Positions 11,659 to 23,110 of a stretch of DNA of 35,000 bases are shown here, piece after piece. The number at the start of each line of letters is the position of its first letter. The first letter of the stretch is position 1. Origin of the DNA: Chrysomallon squamiferum. Taxonomy: Eukaryota; Mollusca; Gastropoda; Neomphalida; Peltospiridae. The translations under genes and the position numbers were made by a program. The notes beneath the pieces were generated by a model that worked only from the letters and a program-made list of their open reading frames with translations, did not search any database and was not told the origin of the DNA. The DNA is taken from NCBI GenBank assembly GCA_012295275.1, contig CM022667.1:12215038-12250037 (forward strand). Reading direction: 5' to 3'.

Positions 11659-11849
11659 TAGTTACTTACTTACTTACTTACTATTATTATTAGTAGTAGT
11701 TGTAGTTGTTTTTGTATTTATTTAGTTAGTTATTATTATTTATTTATTTATTATTAGTAGTAGTAGTGGTAGTAGTAGTTGTTGTTATCGTTGTTGTTGT
11801 ATTTATTTAGTTAGTTCGTTAGTTATTATTATTTAGTTATTTATTTATT

Positions 11850-11895
<46 letters not shown>
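11561..11895. repeat. Mixed (ATT)n, (TTAC)n, (TAG)n and (ATTT)n field
   Basis: Consecutive short arrays: ATT near 11588-11658, TTAC/TACT near 11663-11684, TAG/TTG triplets with ATTTAGTT patches to 11835, ATTT to 11860, and ATT to 11892. Confidence 0.93.
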
Positions 11896-12460
11896 ATTTG
11901 AACGTAACTGCAGAAAACTGGAGAGTATTCTGTTGTAGTAGGGGTAGTAACAACATTATGCATTCACGTACATATTTTATAAACACACAAATTTGAATTG
12001 TCATCTCATATTCTAGACACATGCGAATACAACCGCCTATTACTCTATGAATATATACAGAGACACCAAACAGGTTTTTATTATTATCCATTTAAAATCC
12101 ATTTAATTTCCACAGAAGGTACAGACACTAAAATAAAGTACATCTACCCAGCATAATTAACCTCTGACACCACGTTTATACGAATACCCACAAACCCTAA
12201 AACACACTGCGTTCTCACAGTTCACAAAACACAGAAATACTTAAGTTAAATAAATATACATACGTACCTCAAAGAAACATACCTCCAAGGCACTAACATG
12301 TAAACTCGCATTCAAAAACACAAAACAGGAAAGTATCTTCCCTACACATAATTTAAACAAATGATAAAAATACAAAGCTTAAACAAACGAATAAATTGAA
12401 AAAAAATTCACATAACTTAACCTAACGAACACGCTCATTAACATTCCCACATGACTTAAA
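11896..12460. other. AT-rich, A/C-biased sequence
   Basis: Mixed DNA with strand bias toward A and C from about 12100. No gene, and repeats only at the right end. Confidence 0.5.
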
Positions 12461-12660
12461 CACATTGATAAAAACACAAAACACAAACAAACAAATTGAT
12501 AAACACACAAAACTTAAACAAACACACTGATAAACACACAAAATTTAAACAAACACATTGATAAACACACAAAACTTAAACAAACGAACAACTGATAAAA
12601 CATATAAATATATATATATACAAAACTTAAATGAACACACTGATAATTACACGAAACAAA
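12461..12660. repeat. 31-bp A/C-rich minisatellite, about five copies
   Basis: TGATAAA recurs at 12466, 12497, 12528, 12559 and 12593, giving spacings of 31, 31, 31 and 34, with a diverged copy at 12641. The unit resembles ACATTGATAAACACACAAAA plus CTTAAACAAAC. G is nearly absent from the plus strand. Confidence 0.9.
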
Positions 12661-13120
12661 AAAAACAAAACAAAACCCTCAAAAAAACAAAAAAACAAAC
12701 AAACACAAAAACTAAAGACAGTAATAAATGAACAAATTCATAAGAACAAAACACTCATCCAGTGGATTTGTGATATTTATTCCAAAGTTTATTTTCCTGT
12801 CGTCGTATCTGTTTTCTCGCATCTCTCTCTATATCTCAGTTCATTGTCCAGATCTGACCGCTATCTCGACAAGGTATTCCGACTCCCACACCCATGCTTT
12901 GTGTCACGATTATCAGTGATACTGCTAGTTATAATTACGCACGTGCGCACGTTGACGAGGGTGTAGTTATCAGAGAGGTACTTAGACTATTTACAAAGAC
13001 TACACTAACGAGGAAGTGTTAGGCAATCGTGTAAAAGGTTTCGTGATTGAATTTTTGATTTTTCTTTTCTCTCTCGTAACATATACATTCTTTCTTCCTT
13101 TCCGTCTGTCTGGTTGGTTT
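12661..13120. other. A/C-rich lead-in, then complex sequence
   Basis: CAAAAA-type low complexity to about 12740, then mixed sequence with CACGTG at 12940 overlapping TAATTACG (12932-12939). No domain in the two overlapping plus-strand frames. Confidence 0.45.
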
Positions 13121-13470
<350 letters not shown>

Positions 13471-14090
13471 CCGGCTCTAGCTCGTGTTCATTACACATGC
13501 GCATGTTTTTGGGTGCTTTTTTTATATATATATATATATATTTACTTCTGAAAAACCCTTTTCCTCTCACTATTCTGAAACAATAATGAGAAATTAGGTG
13601 TTCAAGACTTACACACAGTCTATCCGCAGCAGCCCTGATTACCAGGACGACACGTTCCTAATCTTTATGACATAAAACTTCTTCTGAACACTGAGCAGTC
13701 AATCTTTAAGCACTGCTTCAAAAGGACCCGTTATATCGGCGCTTAACGGGATTTTAAACAACATATCTCGAAAAATTTAAATTATCTCCACACCTCCCCA
13801 TCCTCTTCATTTAAAAAGCGATTAGGTTTTTATCAGCGAAGGGGTTAACGCGATAAACGATCAAACCGATCAAGGTGAGCGAGATACGTTCTTATCGACA
13901 GTTGGGTAAGGGTTAAACGTGTTTAATACGAGAAACACGTGACAATGTAACGCGGTGGAGATTATGCGGTAGTTGAAAGAAATTTAATGCGTTCGGTGTT
14001 TTCAAGAAAGTCAGAGACGTGGATGCCATGCTCATTAATTGTAGATTTGAAAATGAAACTTTGATTGCAGAATTTTGTTTGACCGTAGAT
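13471..14090. promoter_or_regulatory. Complex CpG-containing island
   Basis: Mixed sequence with a short TA array at 13522-13542, a 7-bp CCCGTTA/TAACGGG hairpin (13727-13750), GATCAAACCGATCAAGG near 13859-13875 and CACGTG at 13936. No coding signal. Regulatory role inferred weakly. Confidence 0.25.
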
Positions 14091-14696
<606 letters not shown>

Positions 14697-14700
<4 letters not shown>

Positions 14701-14824
14701 TTTTTTTTTTTTTTTTGATAAAACTTCCAACGTGAAGAACAAGAAGACACCTGTTTACACGAGTTCTTTTTCTTAATTACTGGCGACAATTAGAAAATGA
14801 TTGATTTTTTTTTTTTTTTTTTTT
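14697..14824. repeat. Two poly-T runs around an 88-bp spacer
   Basis: T runs at 14697-14716 and 14805-14824 bracket mixed sequence. Confidence 0.9.
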
Positions 14825-15152
14825 ATCGAACCGAGTCATTAGCGGACGAGAGAACGGTTCTTCGGCGCAGACTGCGTTTTTGGTGGGAAAACTCACGCGC
14901 GCCGGAAGTGCCAGCGGCTTGACGTGAAATTGATGTGGTGTCCACGCGAGATGGCAGCACCTGTCGCGGGAGACAATGGCGTCCGTATGGGAAGATTTGT
15001 GGAGTGTGATGACTTGCTTTCTCCTCTGCGATGCACCGATGTTTCACGTTTTGACTGACGACGTTGAAATGACAAGATAGTTAAAACTATGAGAACTAAA
15101 ACTTTCGAAATAATAACTGTCGAAGCTGCACCAAATGTTTGAAAGATTTCAG
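14825..15152. promoter_or_regulatory. CpG-containing island with CTCF-like match
   Basis: Complex, GC-richer DNA. ACGCGAGATGGCAG at 14944-14957 fits the long CTCF consensus at 11 of 14 positions, with CACCTG directly after. Two overlapping minus-strand frames here lack domains. Confidence 0.28.
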
Positions 15153-15197
15153 TCAAGGGAAAAGGTCCCTTGATTTTTTTTTTTTTTTTTTTTTTTT
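15153..15197 (+). other. 8-bp stem-loop followed by T24
   Basis: TCAAGGGA (15153-15160) pairs perfectly with TCCCTTGA (15166-15173) across AAAGG, immediately followed by 24 T. The shape resembles a bacterial terminator, but the context is eukaryotic and T runs are everywhere, so no terminator is called. Confidence 0.5.
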
Positions 15198-15254
15198 GTG
15201 TGTTTGTTGCTGAATTAGAATAATCCATTGTTAATTTGAAGCAACAAAATAGTG

Positions 15255-15301
15255 TTGATGATAATGATGATGATGATGATAATAATAATAATAATAATAA
15301 A
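15255..15301. repeat. (ATG)n/(AAT)n triplet array
   Basis: ATG units followed in phase by AAT units. Confidence 0.93.
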
Positions 15302-15850
15302 ATGTACCCTCATAATATATTAACCCTTATTGGAAATGTAATGCAAATAGATATAATGTCAGTATTCTAATAGACAGCAAACATTTTATTTTCTTATTCA
15401 CACACAGACACGTGAAAGTCAAACCATACAGGAAATACACGCACACACATATTGTTGAATATAGATTATACATAAAGTCTCAAAACATTAAAACAAAACA
15501 AATATAAAAATAAGAGGTTTGAGATATAAATAAAATACATATTTATTAACACAAATACATGCACATGTACTGAAATACGAATACGTATGCATGTACATAG
15601 AGACATTCTCACAGACACATATACATACGCACACCTGCATTCGCCTATATATATATATATATACCACTGTCCTCATTTACCCTTAAACTTATTCACCTAT
15701 TCAAAGCATATCTGACAACCCACAACTATATCCACAAACATACACTCAAATACATACAAACGAACAAAAAACCACACACACATACGCACAAAACACAAAA
15801 GACACACACACAGATATACACATACCAACCCCAAACATTCACTCAACACA
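15302..15850. other. A/C-biased sequence with (TA)n and scattered ACACAT
   Basis: AT-rich DNA, CACGTG at 15409, TA array at 15646-15663, then ACACA-rich degenerate sequence. No gene. Confidence 0.55.
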
Positions 15851-16120
15851 CATTAAACGGGATATATTACATTTGTTTCGATCGTGTTTCACAACTCTAT
15901 GTTCGCTCAACCACAATTCAAATATCGCCACAAACCAATAATCACATCAGCCGAGATATCTTTTTTATGTGTGTCCATTTTTTGTGCCTTTCCGCTGCTC
16001 ACTAAGTATTTCTACAAGCAAATACTCGAGTGCTTGGTGCCTTCAAAAGCCCAGGTGTGCGAAAATGAATTTAATAAACAGGAAAGTTCATAAAGATACG
16101 GTAAACAGGAGAGAGGGGAT
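15851..16120. other. Complex sequence
   Basis: Mixed sequence ending at a 26-base A run. Two plus-strand frames (15884-16093 and 15969-16175) overlap and neither shows a domain. Confidence 0.45.
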
Positions 16121-16146
16121 AAAAAAAAAAAAAAAAAAAAAAAAAA
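16121..16146. repeat. Poly-A run
   Basis: 26 A. No retroposon body identified on its left. Confidence 0.95.
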
Positions 16147-16460
16147 GAAACGACGAAAGTCAAAGCGTTAAGTGACATTCAAATCAGCCATTTGCTGCTG
16201 TTTTGGCCATTTTCAGTCTTTTATGCTCGCCTACAAATGGGTGACCGCTAATAGCCGGACTGGAATGAAAGGTCGCTCTTCCTCGCTGTATTATTTGTCA
16301 CAGCTGGAATATCGCGGTTTGATTCATCGTCCCACAAAGGCGAGAATGGAATTAAAGAGGAACTCAGCACGCTGCGATGAATGACGAGACGCTAATATAA
16401 AAATCAGGGACGGGCTTTTAATACGTAAAGAGCGAACCGCAGTGGGAGAAATTAGCACCA
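16147..16460. promoter_or_regulatory. Complex island with GGAAT, TTTTATG and TGTCA/CAGCTG motifs
   Basis: TGGAATG at 16261 and TGGAAT at 16305 (TEAD-like), TTTTATG near 16219 (Cdx/Hox-like), and TGTCA at 16296 abutting CAGCTG at 16301. Motifs are packed in about 150 bases. Enhancer identity is an inference. Confidence 0.25.
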
Positions 16461-17010
16461 AGGAAGAAAAACAATGGCGTTGATCTATTTATTTTTTACG
16501 ACTCCACACCGTCAAACGTTACATCCAAACATTTCTGTTGTCTAATCCAGCTCTAACGTTTGTTTCCAGCAATCTGCAACCTCTACCATACGGGTTTTCA
16601 GTCCTTCCCTGAATTTAATATCGACTAAAGGATACACACCTTTACTTTTGGAGTTCATATTATTGTGGTGCACCGAGGGTATTGGCAGTGGGTGAAAGCA
16701 AATCTTTTCCGTACACGCCCACACCAGTTGTGGGCTAGCGAGGTCACCGGGTATGGAGGGATTCATGTTGATCTTAATTAATGTAAACAGTGCGACTATC
16801 GGTCGCTTTGATCTTAGGCGGCATAAGCTTGAAATTGATCTGATATGAAGTAATATATTAGCAAGAGATTTTGAAATAGCTATCAATGTAGTCGGTTTTA
16901 TTTATTTCTATTAATATTCGAGTTCAGATGTATTATTCGTTGTAGAGAAAAGAGGTTATCACGCTATCATTGCACTTATTAATGTTTTTTTTATTAACCA
17001 GTTAATTAAT
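16461..17010. other. Complex sequence grading to AT-rich
   Basis: Mixed sequence. A minus-strand open frame of 114 codons (16542-16886) has no recognised domain and no good splice pair, so it is not called a gene. Confidence 0.45.
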
Positions 17011-17011
<1 letters not shown>

Positions 17012-17062
<51 letters not shown>

Positions 17063-17105
17063 TTCATTCATTCATTCATTTATTTGTTCATTTGTTCATT
17101 TATTC
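17012..17105. repeat. (ATTT)n with (ATTC)n and (GTTC)n ends
   Basis: About twelve ATTT units, then ATTC and TTTGTTCA units. Degenerate continuation to about 17250. Confidence 0.95.
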
Positions 17106-17279
17106 CTATGTTTGTTAGTTCATTCATTTACTTGTTTTTTCAGTATATTAGTTTTTAATGGCATTTATTTTTTAATTATCACTCTTGTTTATTCATATTT
17201 ATGTTTTTTTTCTGTCCTTTTATTTAATCGTTCATTCGTTCCTATTCTTTCATTACAGACACTAATTTAATAAATGTTT

Positions 17280-18480
17280 ATTAATGAAACGTCTTTTCCT
17301 TCATTATAATAGAACTTGTTTAACCAGACAAAGTACTGAATCAGAGTCCAGAACTTTGGCGTTCTCCTCAAAACAACATTAGCGTGCTTGACAGAGAGAG
17401 AAACAAATTTAGTGGCATTAAATCTTCTAAAATTAATTACTTTGGGGAAAATAAAAGGGTACCTGGATCAAATATCAGTACCGAGGTATACGGTTTTTAA
17501 ACGCCAAGATATGAAATAGGATTCCATCTCTATTAGGATATAAATGAATTACGAATACAAAAATTTAACTAAAGAATGTACTTTTCATATACATGCATAC
17601 TCAAGCATAATACATCTTGTCATTTTTCTTTTAAATTAAAACAGATTTCACAAGCCCAGTTAGCTAGCAATCACACCAATTTGTGTTCTACACATCTCCA
17701 CTGGTCTGTGATGCGTTTCGACCTTCGGAACGAAAACGAGGAATAACGAAGACATGGCATTCCGCCACGCGCGATTAGAAATGTACACGTCTTTAAACCA
17801 GACCACGTGTTGATGGAAATCGAACACAGAAATGTACATCATTTGCTGCTATAATTGTAACATACCCAGAACAAACCGCAGTCGTATCGCGCGCTGTGTT
17901 AACAACTGGTTTCTCGAATGTTTGGCATTCCGAGGAATGGGAATAGATATGTTGAAAATAAGTTTAATATGTATAGGTCTGTGAGTTCAGGGAGAGTGTG
18001 ATGAGAAAGAGTTGTTTTTTTTCTCCAGATTTGTAAGATCTGAGACATTTTTACTGTAAGACGTAATGACGGTATGGCCTTAAAACAGTTAAAATAAATG
18101 TATAAATATATCTAAATGTTTTAAAATACTAACAGTGAACGTTATTAAAAATGTTAAGTGAGATTTAATAAAGGTTGCGTGGAATTTAATATATAGCTAG
18201 TGTCACTGTGTATAGATAATAACGTGGTTGTTAATTAAGATAAGATATAAATTAATTATAATGTACGGCCCTAAATGCAAAAATTTTAAGAGGGTCGAAA
18301 ATTTCTCTTTTGTTTTTGTTTTCTTATTTCTTCGTTGAGAGAAAAAAAACCTTCACAAATTAACGTACTAACCTCTTCATGAATTTCTTATTTCTGCACA
18401 TTCAAACAGCAGATTTTTCTGTAATAACTGAAGGTTTGTTTTGTGCACTTTTGCTGGAGAAAGTTTTCTCTGGTGTGCAT
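17280..18480. promoter_or_regulatory. 1.2-kb complex region with CATTCC cluster
   Basis: Few simple repeats. GGCATTCCG occurs at 17756-17764 and again at 17924-17932, where it forms CATTCC-GA-GGAATG (17926-17939). CACGTG is at 17804, and AGAAATGTACA occurs twice near 17778 and 17828. A 60-codon minus frame overlaps but shows no domain. CATTCC is the TEAD/Scalloped core; the regulatory role is inferred. Confidence 0.3.
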
Positions 18481-18496
18481 GTTAATAATGTTTATG

Positions 18497-18499
<3 letters not shown>

Positions 18500-18579
<80 letters not shown>
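18500..18579. repeat. (TC)n microsatellite, 80 bp
   Basis: Pure TC array. Confidence 0.97.
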
Positions 18580-18582
<3 letters not shown>

Positions 18583-18638
18583 GCTCTTCAGAAGGAAGTG
18601 TTCTTTTCGTTATCTTTCCTTCTCACTTTTCTTCTTCA

Positions 18639-18666
<28 letters not shown>
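18639..18666. repeat. Poly-T run, 28 bp
   Basis: T homopolymer after a TTC-rich lead-in. Confidence 0.95.
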
Positions 18667-18670
<4 letters not shown>

Positions 18671-19470
18671 AGATTAAAAAAGAGAACGAACAAGAAATCA
18701 GATAGACATAACTGATTTAGCGTGTTTACAAGATATCCACACGGATATATACAACACCGTCTGACACGGGACAGTTTCCATAAATCCACGTTGGCGACAA
18801 TACCGCTGCAGCAGCGCACCGCTAATCGGGCGCTCGTTATTTACAGCCTCGTTATCAGCTAACAACAACAACGTGGTTTCGTGTGCCTGTTAAACAGCGC
18901 CGTAGACAGCGCCATTTTGACCACTACAAAGATACAGGCGGATTTATCGGAACACGCTGGCAAGCGATAAAAAAAAAAAAAAAAAAAAAACTTTCGCGAA
19001 AACTTCTTTACAAGAAAAATGTCAGACACGTGCTCAGGTCGCCATAAAAAACAACAAACCGAGGAGGTAAAGGGGGATAACTCTCGACAGTGCTGTTCAC
19101 GCCGTAATTAGACGTCGCTCAACAACGCCGTTCCTTTTCTGTCGTCGACGTCGTAAATTTTCGGAGCGGGCTGAAGAAGCGTTAAGATTGTGTGTTTAGT
19201 AACGGTTAAAATAACGGTGACATGTGTTCGCGTGTTTCTCCCCAGCTGTCTCGATCGTCGAGATATTGATAACTACCTGCCTTATCTCGTCAGCGTGGGT
19301 CTCATGCCACCCTTTCGCACTTACCATTATCTAAGGAGAGGCACGCACGATTTAAGAACTCGTTGCACACTTGAAATCATCCATCTGTGCTGTGCTGTGC
19401 TGTCTGTGATGAAATCTCCTGTTATAAGAATCGTTCTTACTGGTTTCTGCATTAGTTTTATCATTATCGA
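18667..19470. promoter_or_regulatory. Complex CpG-rich island
   Basis: GC-richer DNA with ACAGCGCC duplicated at 18894 and 18906, GCGCCATTTTGAC after it (YY1/Pho-like GCCATTTT), an A22 run at 18969-18990, CACGTG at 19027 and CGTAATTA at 19103. A plus-strand open frame of 130 codons (19190-19582) runs into tetranucleotide repeats and shows no domain, so it is not called. Regulatory identity is inferred. Confidence 0.28.
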
Positions 19471-19473
19471 GAC

Positions 19474-19600
19474 GTATCTGTCTGTCTGTCTGTCTGTGTG
19501 CATGTATGTCTGTCTGTCTAACTCTGTATGCTTTGTATGTATGTGTGTATGTATATATAGAAGAGTGTCTCTCTGTTTCTGATGTATGTGTATATATACT
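19474..19600. repeat. (TGTC)n and (TATG)n tetranucleotides
   Basis: Short TCTG runs alternate with TGTA units. Imperfect throughout. Confidence 0.85.
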
Positions 19601-19920
19601 TATCTGTGTGTCTGTTTATCTATAATATATACCTATACCTATATCTCTATCAACATCAAATTATATAGTCCTATATATATATATATATATAAAATAATGT
19701 TTAATTTGCAGATTTAAGATTTAAAAATTATATCATTTTTATTATTATTATTTAAATCAAAACAATCAACATTATAATTCATTTCATTTTTATTTCCATC
19801 CACCGAAAATTCTTTAAAAGCAGACCGGTGTAATATTTCTAATTAATTAATCCTGTCAACTAATTAATTAATGCTGTCGATTAACAAGGTCGACTGTATT
19901 TAAATATTATTTCAGTTCCT
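19601..19920. other. AT-rich spacer
   Basis: TA array at 19673-19692 and TAATTAATTAAT repeats near 19840-19875. Otherwise plain AT-rich DNA. Confidence 0.5.
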
Positions 19921-20003
19921 AAAAACTCGCGCGCTCCTTTCGGGTCACCGTGTTAAAAGCGCGCCAAAGGGCGGGTTGCCCATTCCCGCGCCAGCTGATA
20001 AAG
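19921..20003. promoter_or_regulatory. CpG cluster with two E2F-like sites and a GC box
   Basis: GCGCGCCAAA at 19959-19968 (TTTGGCGCGC on minus, a canonical E2F match) and TTCCCGCGCC at 19984-19993, with GGGCGGG between them and about nine CpGs in 75 bases. E2F pairs with GC boxes are typical of cell-cycle gene promoters, but no start site or first exon is visible nearby. Confidence 0.35.
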
Positions 20004-20024
20004 TTTTTTTTTTTTTTTTTTTTT
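20004..20024. repeat. Poly-T run
   Basis: 21 T, directly right of the CpG cluster. Confidence 0.95.
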
Positions 20025-20530
20025 GCCAGAGATCAACTCTCCATAACCTCATCAAACGGCTTCGATAGCGGAGGAAAAAGAAATGACCATCTCTTGAAAA
20101 GGAAAACAAATTTACACACCGCTTTCGCCTTTGGGCTGACTGGCACTCATTTCCCGACCCCGGGATGCTTTCAGTGATTTTCGCGCGAATATTAGAAAAT
20201 ATCCGGAAAAGGCTCGTGCGCTGTTGAAACGAAGACAAGCAATTGGACCGCTGTTTGATGACGTTGAAGAGTTCTTGTAGACAAGGAAACAACCTCATAA
20301 CTGACGTAATTAACAGGTCGAGAATTTAATTACAGAAGAGCACGAGCCTTTATTTAGAGACTTCTTATGTTCAATTCGCGTGTAAATTGAACGAAGCGAG
20401 AGAAGAGGTTTTTCGTCAACACGAATGAAAACGATTCAGGCAACATTATTCGACATCGTCCTGTTTCTCTTATAAAAGTTGTTTCACCAGCACTGTGTGT
20501 GTGTGTGATCATTTCTCCCCGAGGGGCGAT
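20025..20530. other. Complex island
   Basis: Mixed sequence with TGACGTAATTAA at 20302-20313, a composite TGACG plus homeodomain motif also present at 5134-5145. The minus frame over 19945-20298 crosses the T run and is not credible as protein. Confidence 0.4.
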
Positions 20531-20559
20531 AGGCTCCTAGATCGATTCTCATCCAAGCA

Positions 20560-20735
20560 TTTTTCCTTTTCTTTTTTTTTTTTTTTTTTTTTTAAATTCT
20601 TTTAATAATGTTTCTCTATTTAACTTTTTTCGTTGAATTTTCTGTTTTATTTTCTTTCTTTGTTTTTTTGTTTTTTCATTTTCTTTTATTAATTTTAATT
20701 TTTATTCTTTCTTTTCTTTTTTTTTCAGTCAGTGT
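20560..20735. repeat. T-rich low-complexity tract
   Basis: T runs, the longest near 20573-20593, and TTTC units. Confidence 0.88.
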
Positions 20736-20941
20736 TTGAATCAGTAAACGTTGAGTCCGTCAACAAGCCGTTTTACATTCTGACAGACAAACAACAGACA
20801 GACAGACAAAATAAACGAATAGATACATACATTAATTAATTAAAACATAAACTAATGAAAAAAAAAAAATGTACAGAAATTACTACGAACACATAATTGC
20901 AGTACAAAAAAAAATCGGAAAAAATCACAAACAGTTTGTGA
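20736..20941. other. Complex AT-rich sequence
   Basis: Short ACAG units near 20783-20807. Otherwise mixed sequence, no gene. Confidence 0.45.
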
Positions 20942-21214
20942 AAAGAAATTTCCCACCACCGAACCATAGGCCGGGGTTACAATACACTGTGTCCGGTGGA
21001 GCATTTTTCTCTGGTTTCACGTACACACCAGATAACAGGGCAGATGAGTGATGGAACGTTGCCAGCGTCAGGACAGACGTCTGCAGACGGGAACGTCATC
21101 CAACACCGCAACGACGGAGGACGTGGTCACAACAAAACTTTCCCACGCGGCCTGTCTTACAAGACTTATGACAAAGTGTCAGAGGCTTTCTCTATTTTTT
21201 TAAATTGTCACTAG
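20942..21214 (+). other. Candidate coding exon or chance open frame (90 codons)
   Basis: A GC-moderate frame is open from the TGA at 20939-20941 to a TAG ending at 21214. A plausible acceptor (pyrimidine tract then CACACCAG) lies at about 21030. Downstream of it the frame reads MSDGTLPASGQTSADGNVIQ and further on HNKTFPRGLSYKTYDK, which is not low-complexity. No family is recognised. AATAAA at 21342 could serve as a poly-A signal. The palindrome CGTCTGCAGACG (21078-21089) lies inside. As likely chance as real. Confidence 0.15.
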
Positions 21215-21220
21215 GACAAA

Positions 21221-21490
21221 AACTGGTTTCCAGTTGCAGTAATATCTGTTTACGTTTCTTTTCTTCTTTTTTTTCTGTCTTTTTCATCTTTTGCTTTTTA
21301 AAAGAAAGATTATTTTGTTGTTATTGTTTCCTGGTTTGTGAAATAAAAAGAAAAAAAATAGATTTTTTTATTTTTTATTTTTTTAGGAATGCGGTTATTA
21401 TAGAAAGAACATATCAACGTAATTATCTGTTTAACTATACTTCGCTGTATTTTTTTATATATAACGTTAGTTTATGTCATACATAAGACC
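21221..21490. other. T-rich AT sequence
   Basis: TTC- and T-rich DNA. Nothing recognised. Confidence 0.6.
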
Positions 21491-21677
21491 AGCATTTTTC
21501 TTTTGTGTTTTTGTTTCTACCATGTAAGAAAGGAAACTCGCTCAGTTTAGAAATTTAAGTCATAACTTTTGAATTTTTTATTTTTCTAGTTATGTATATG
21601 TAAATGAAAACGAAAATAAAGACTTCTTCTTCTTCTCGAACAGGTAACTGATTTCAGTAACGGAGAAATGTTTGGTA
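21491..21677. other. AT-rich spacer
   Basis: Mixed AT-rich sequence with AATAAA at 21615. No gene. Confidence 0.45.
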
Positions 21678-21678
21678 A

Positions 21679-21684
21679 ATGTGT

Positions 21685-21720
<36 letters not shown>
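21679..21720. repeat. (TG)n microsatellite
   Basis: About 20 TG units with one TA interruption. A Z-DNA-prone sequence. Confidence 0.97.
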
Positions 21721-21721
<1 letters not shown>

Positions 21722-21891
21722 GGGAAACCTATAGAAATTCTATAAAGAACCCGTCTGTTATAACTAAAATTAGCCCGATTCTCGCCAATTTGTCTGTAGA
21801 AACGGAATCATTTGCGAGTGAAGGGGAACAACTCTGAATAACGTATCTCTTGATATTAGTTTTACAATAACTAGTATGCGAGTGTGTAATC

Positions 21892-21953
21892 TATAATAAT
21901 AATAATAATAATAAAAGGAAATGATGAAACAGCTACAGTGTATAACATTATTA

Positions 21954-22000
<47 letters not shown>

Positions 22001-22080
22001 ATATATAAGAAATAAAACAATAAAATGTGCTAAAATAATAATAATAATATAATAATGATATAATAATAATAATAATAATA

Positions 22081-22133
<53 letters not shown>
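21892..22133. repeat. Two (AAT)n/(ATT)n inverted arrays
   Basis: AAT units (21892-21914) and ATT units (21947-21999) are separated by about 32 bases. Then AAT units (22033-22080) change directly to ATT units (22081-22133) with no spacer. Each pair is self-complementary; the second could form a hairpin with arms up to about 48 bp, the left arm being imperfect before 22061. Confidence 0.93.
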
Positions 22134-22134
<1 letters not shown>

Positions 22135-22440
22135 GCAATAATGATAATAATTCATTTGTTTTTTTTTAATTTTTTTCCTGGCTCATAGCAAAAATATACA
22201 CAAATATTCAGTTTGATTAATTTTTATTTGTTTCTAAAGCATGTAGATTTATTTATTTATTTATTTATTTATTTATTGTATGCTTAATTATTATTCAGAC
22301 CACAGAGGAAAACGAACTATAAATAAATAAATAAATATTAGATGCAGTTATTGTTCTTGTATAGTAGTAGTAGTTGAAGGAGGAGTGGTAGTAGTAGTAG
22401 TAGCTCTTGTTTTTGTTACAGCATTTGTTTTGAAAATTAA
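22134..22440. repeat. AT-rich with (ATTT)n and (TAG)n
   Basis: ATTT at 22247-22277, AAAT at 22318-22337, TAG triplets near 22364-22402, and AT-rich sequence between them. Confidence 0.8.
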
Positions 22441-23110
22441 ACAACATTTTTTTTTATGCCATTGCTTGTAGCTCTGTTTACGAGAAAAATAAAACTTCCT
22501 ACTGTTTTCAAAACATACTTATTAAACAATTGACAAAGGTCAATTTAGAACTGCACTGAAAATAGTTCATAATCGTTTCATGTTTGACGTAAACACATAT
22601 CTAAGATTTTTTTTGTTTGTTTTTTATTTAAAAAGAAAAAAAAAATATATATATATACAGACAAGACATCGGTGCAGTATTATGCTGTACTCAGAATGTT
22701 AGTCGACTGCCACTTTAGAATTCGTTAACTTAAATTTCCCTTGTTAAACTGAAATCCTAGAATACAAATCAACATGTCAAGCAGTTTTATCACAAAACAC
22801 AAATCGCCTGGTTTCTTGGGGCCAGTCAGAAACACTTTGGGACCCCCGCGTCGCAATGAACATCTTATCTGCCGGCTACAGCGTTTTGCGATTTCGCCCA
22901 GATAAAAATAAATAACGAAAATCGAATTAAATTGTGACTTATGCGCTTGTGTAGCGGTCGTGACACTTGAGCGAGATAAGTGTAGCTGATTGAGCTAATA
23001 GGTTGATAGGACACTGTATCCGTTTTCAAACTCTATCAGTTCAACCAGAAAACAAGGGAAAGCGTCTCGGTTTTTACCCCTAGGTGGCCTGTTTGCCGTT
23101 CGTAGAATGG
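22441..23110. other. Complex AT-rich sequence, GC-richer near 22800-22900
   Basis: Nearly repeat-free. A short TA array is at 22647-22658. CATCTTATCTGCCGGC and CCCAGATAAA (GATA-type) occur near 22861-22907. No coding evidence. Confidence 0.45.

Noticed and set aside
13727-13750. CCCGTTA/TAACGGG hairpin
   Set aside because: A 7-bp stem is within chance expectation.
15153-15197. Stem-loop plus T24 resembling an intrinsic terminator
   Set aside because: The rest of the window is eukaryotic and T-runs are frequent; 8-bp stems with short loops are expected by chance several times in 35 kb.
16542-16886. 114-codon minus-strand frame
   Set aside because: Same reason; composition is protein-like but no family, start context or exon boundary supports it.
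19190-19582. 130-codon plus-strand frame
   Set aside because: The last third is tetranucleotide repeat, and the first part shows no domain or conserved motif.
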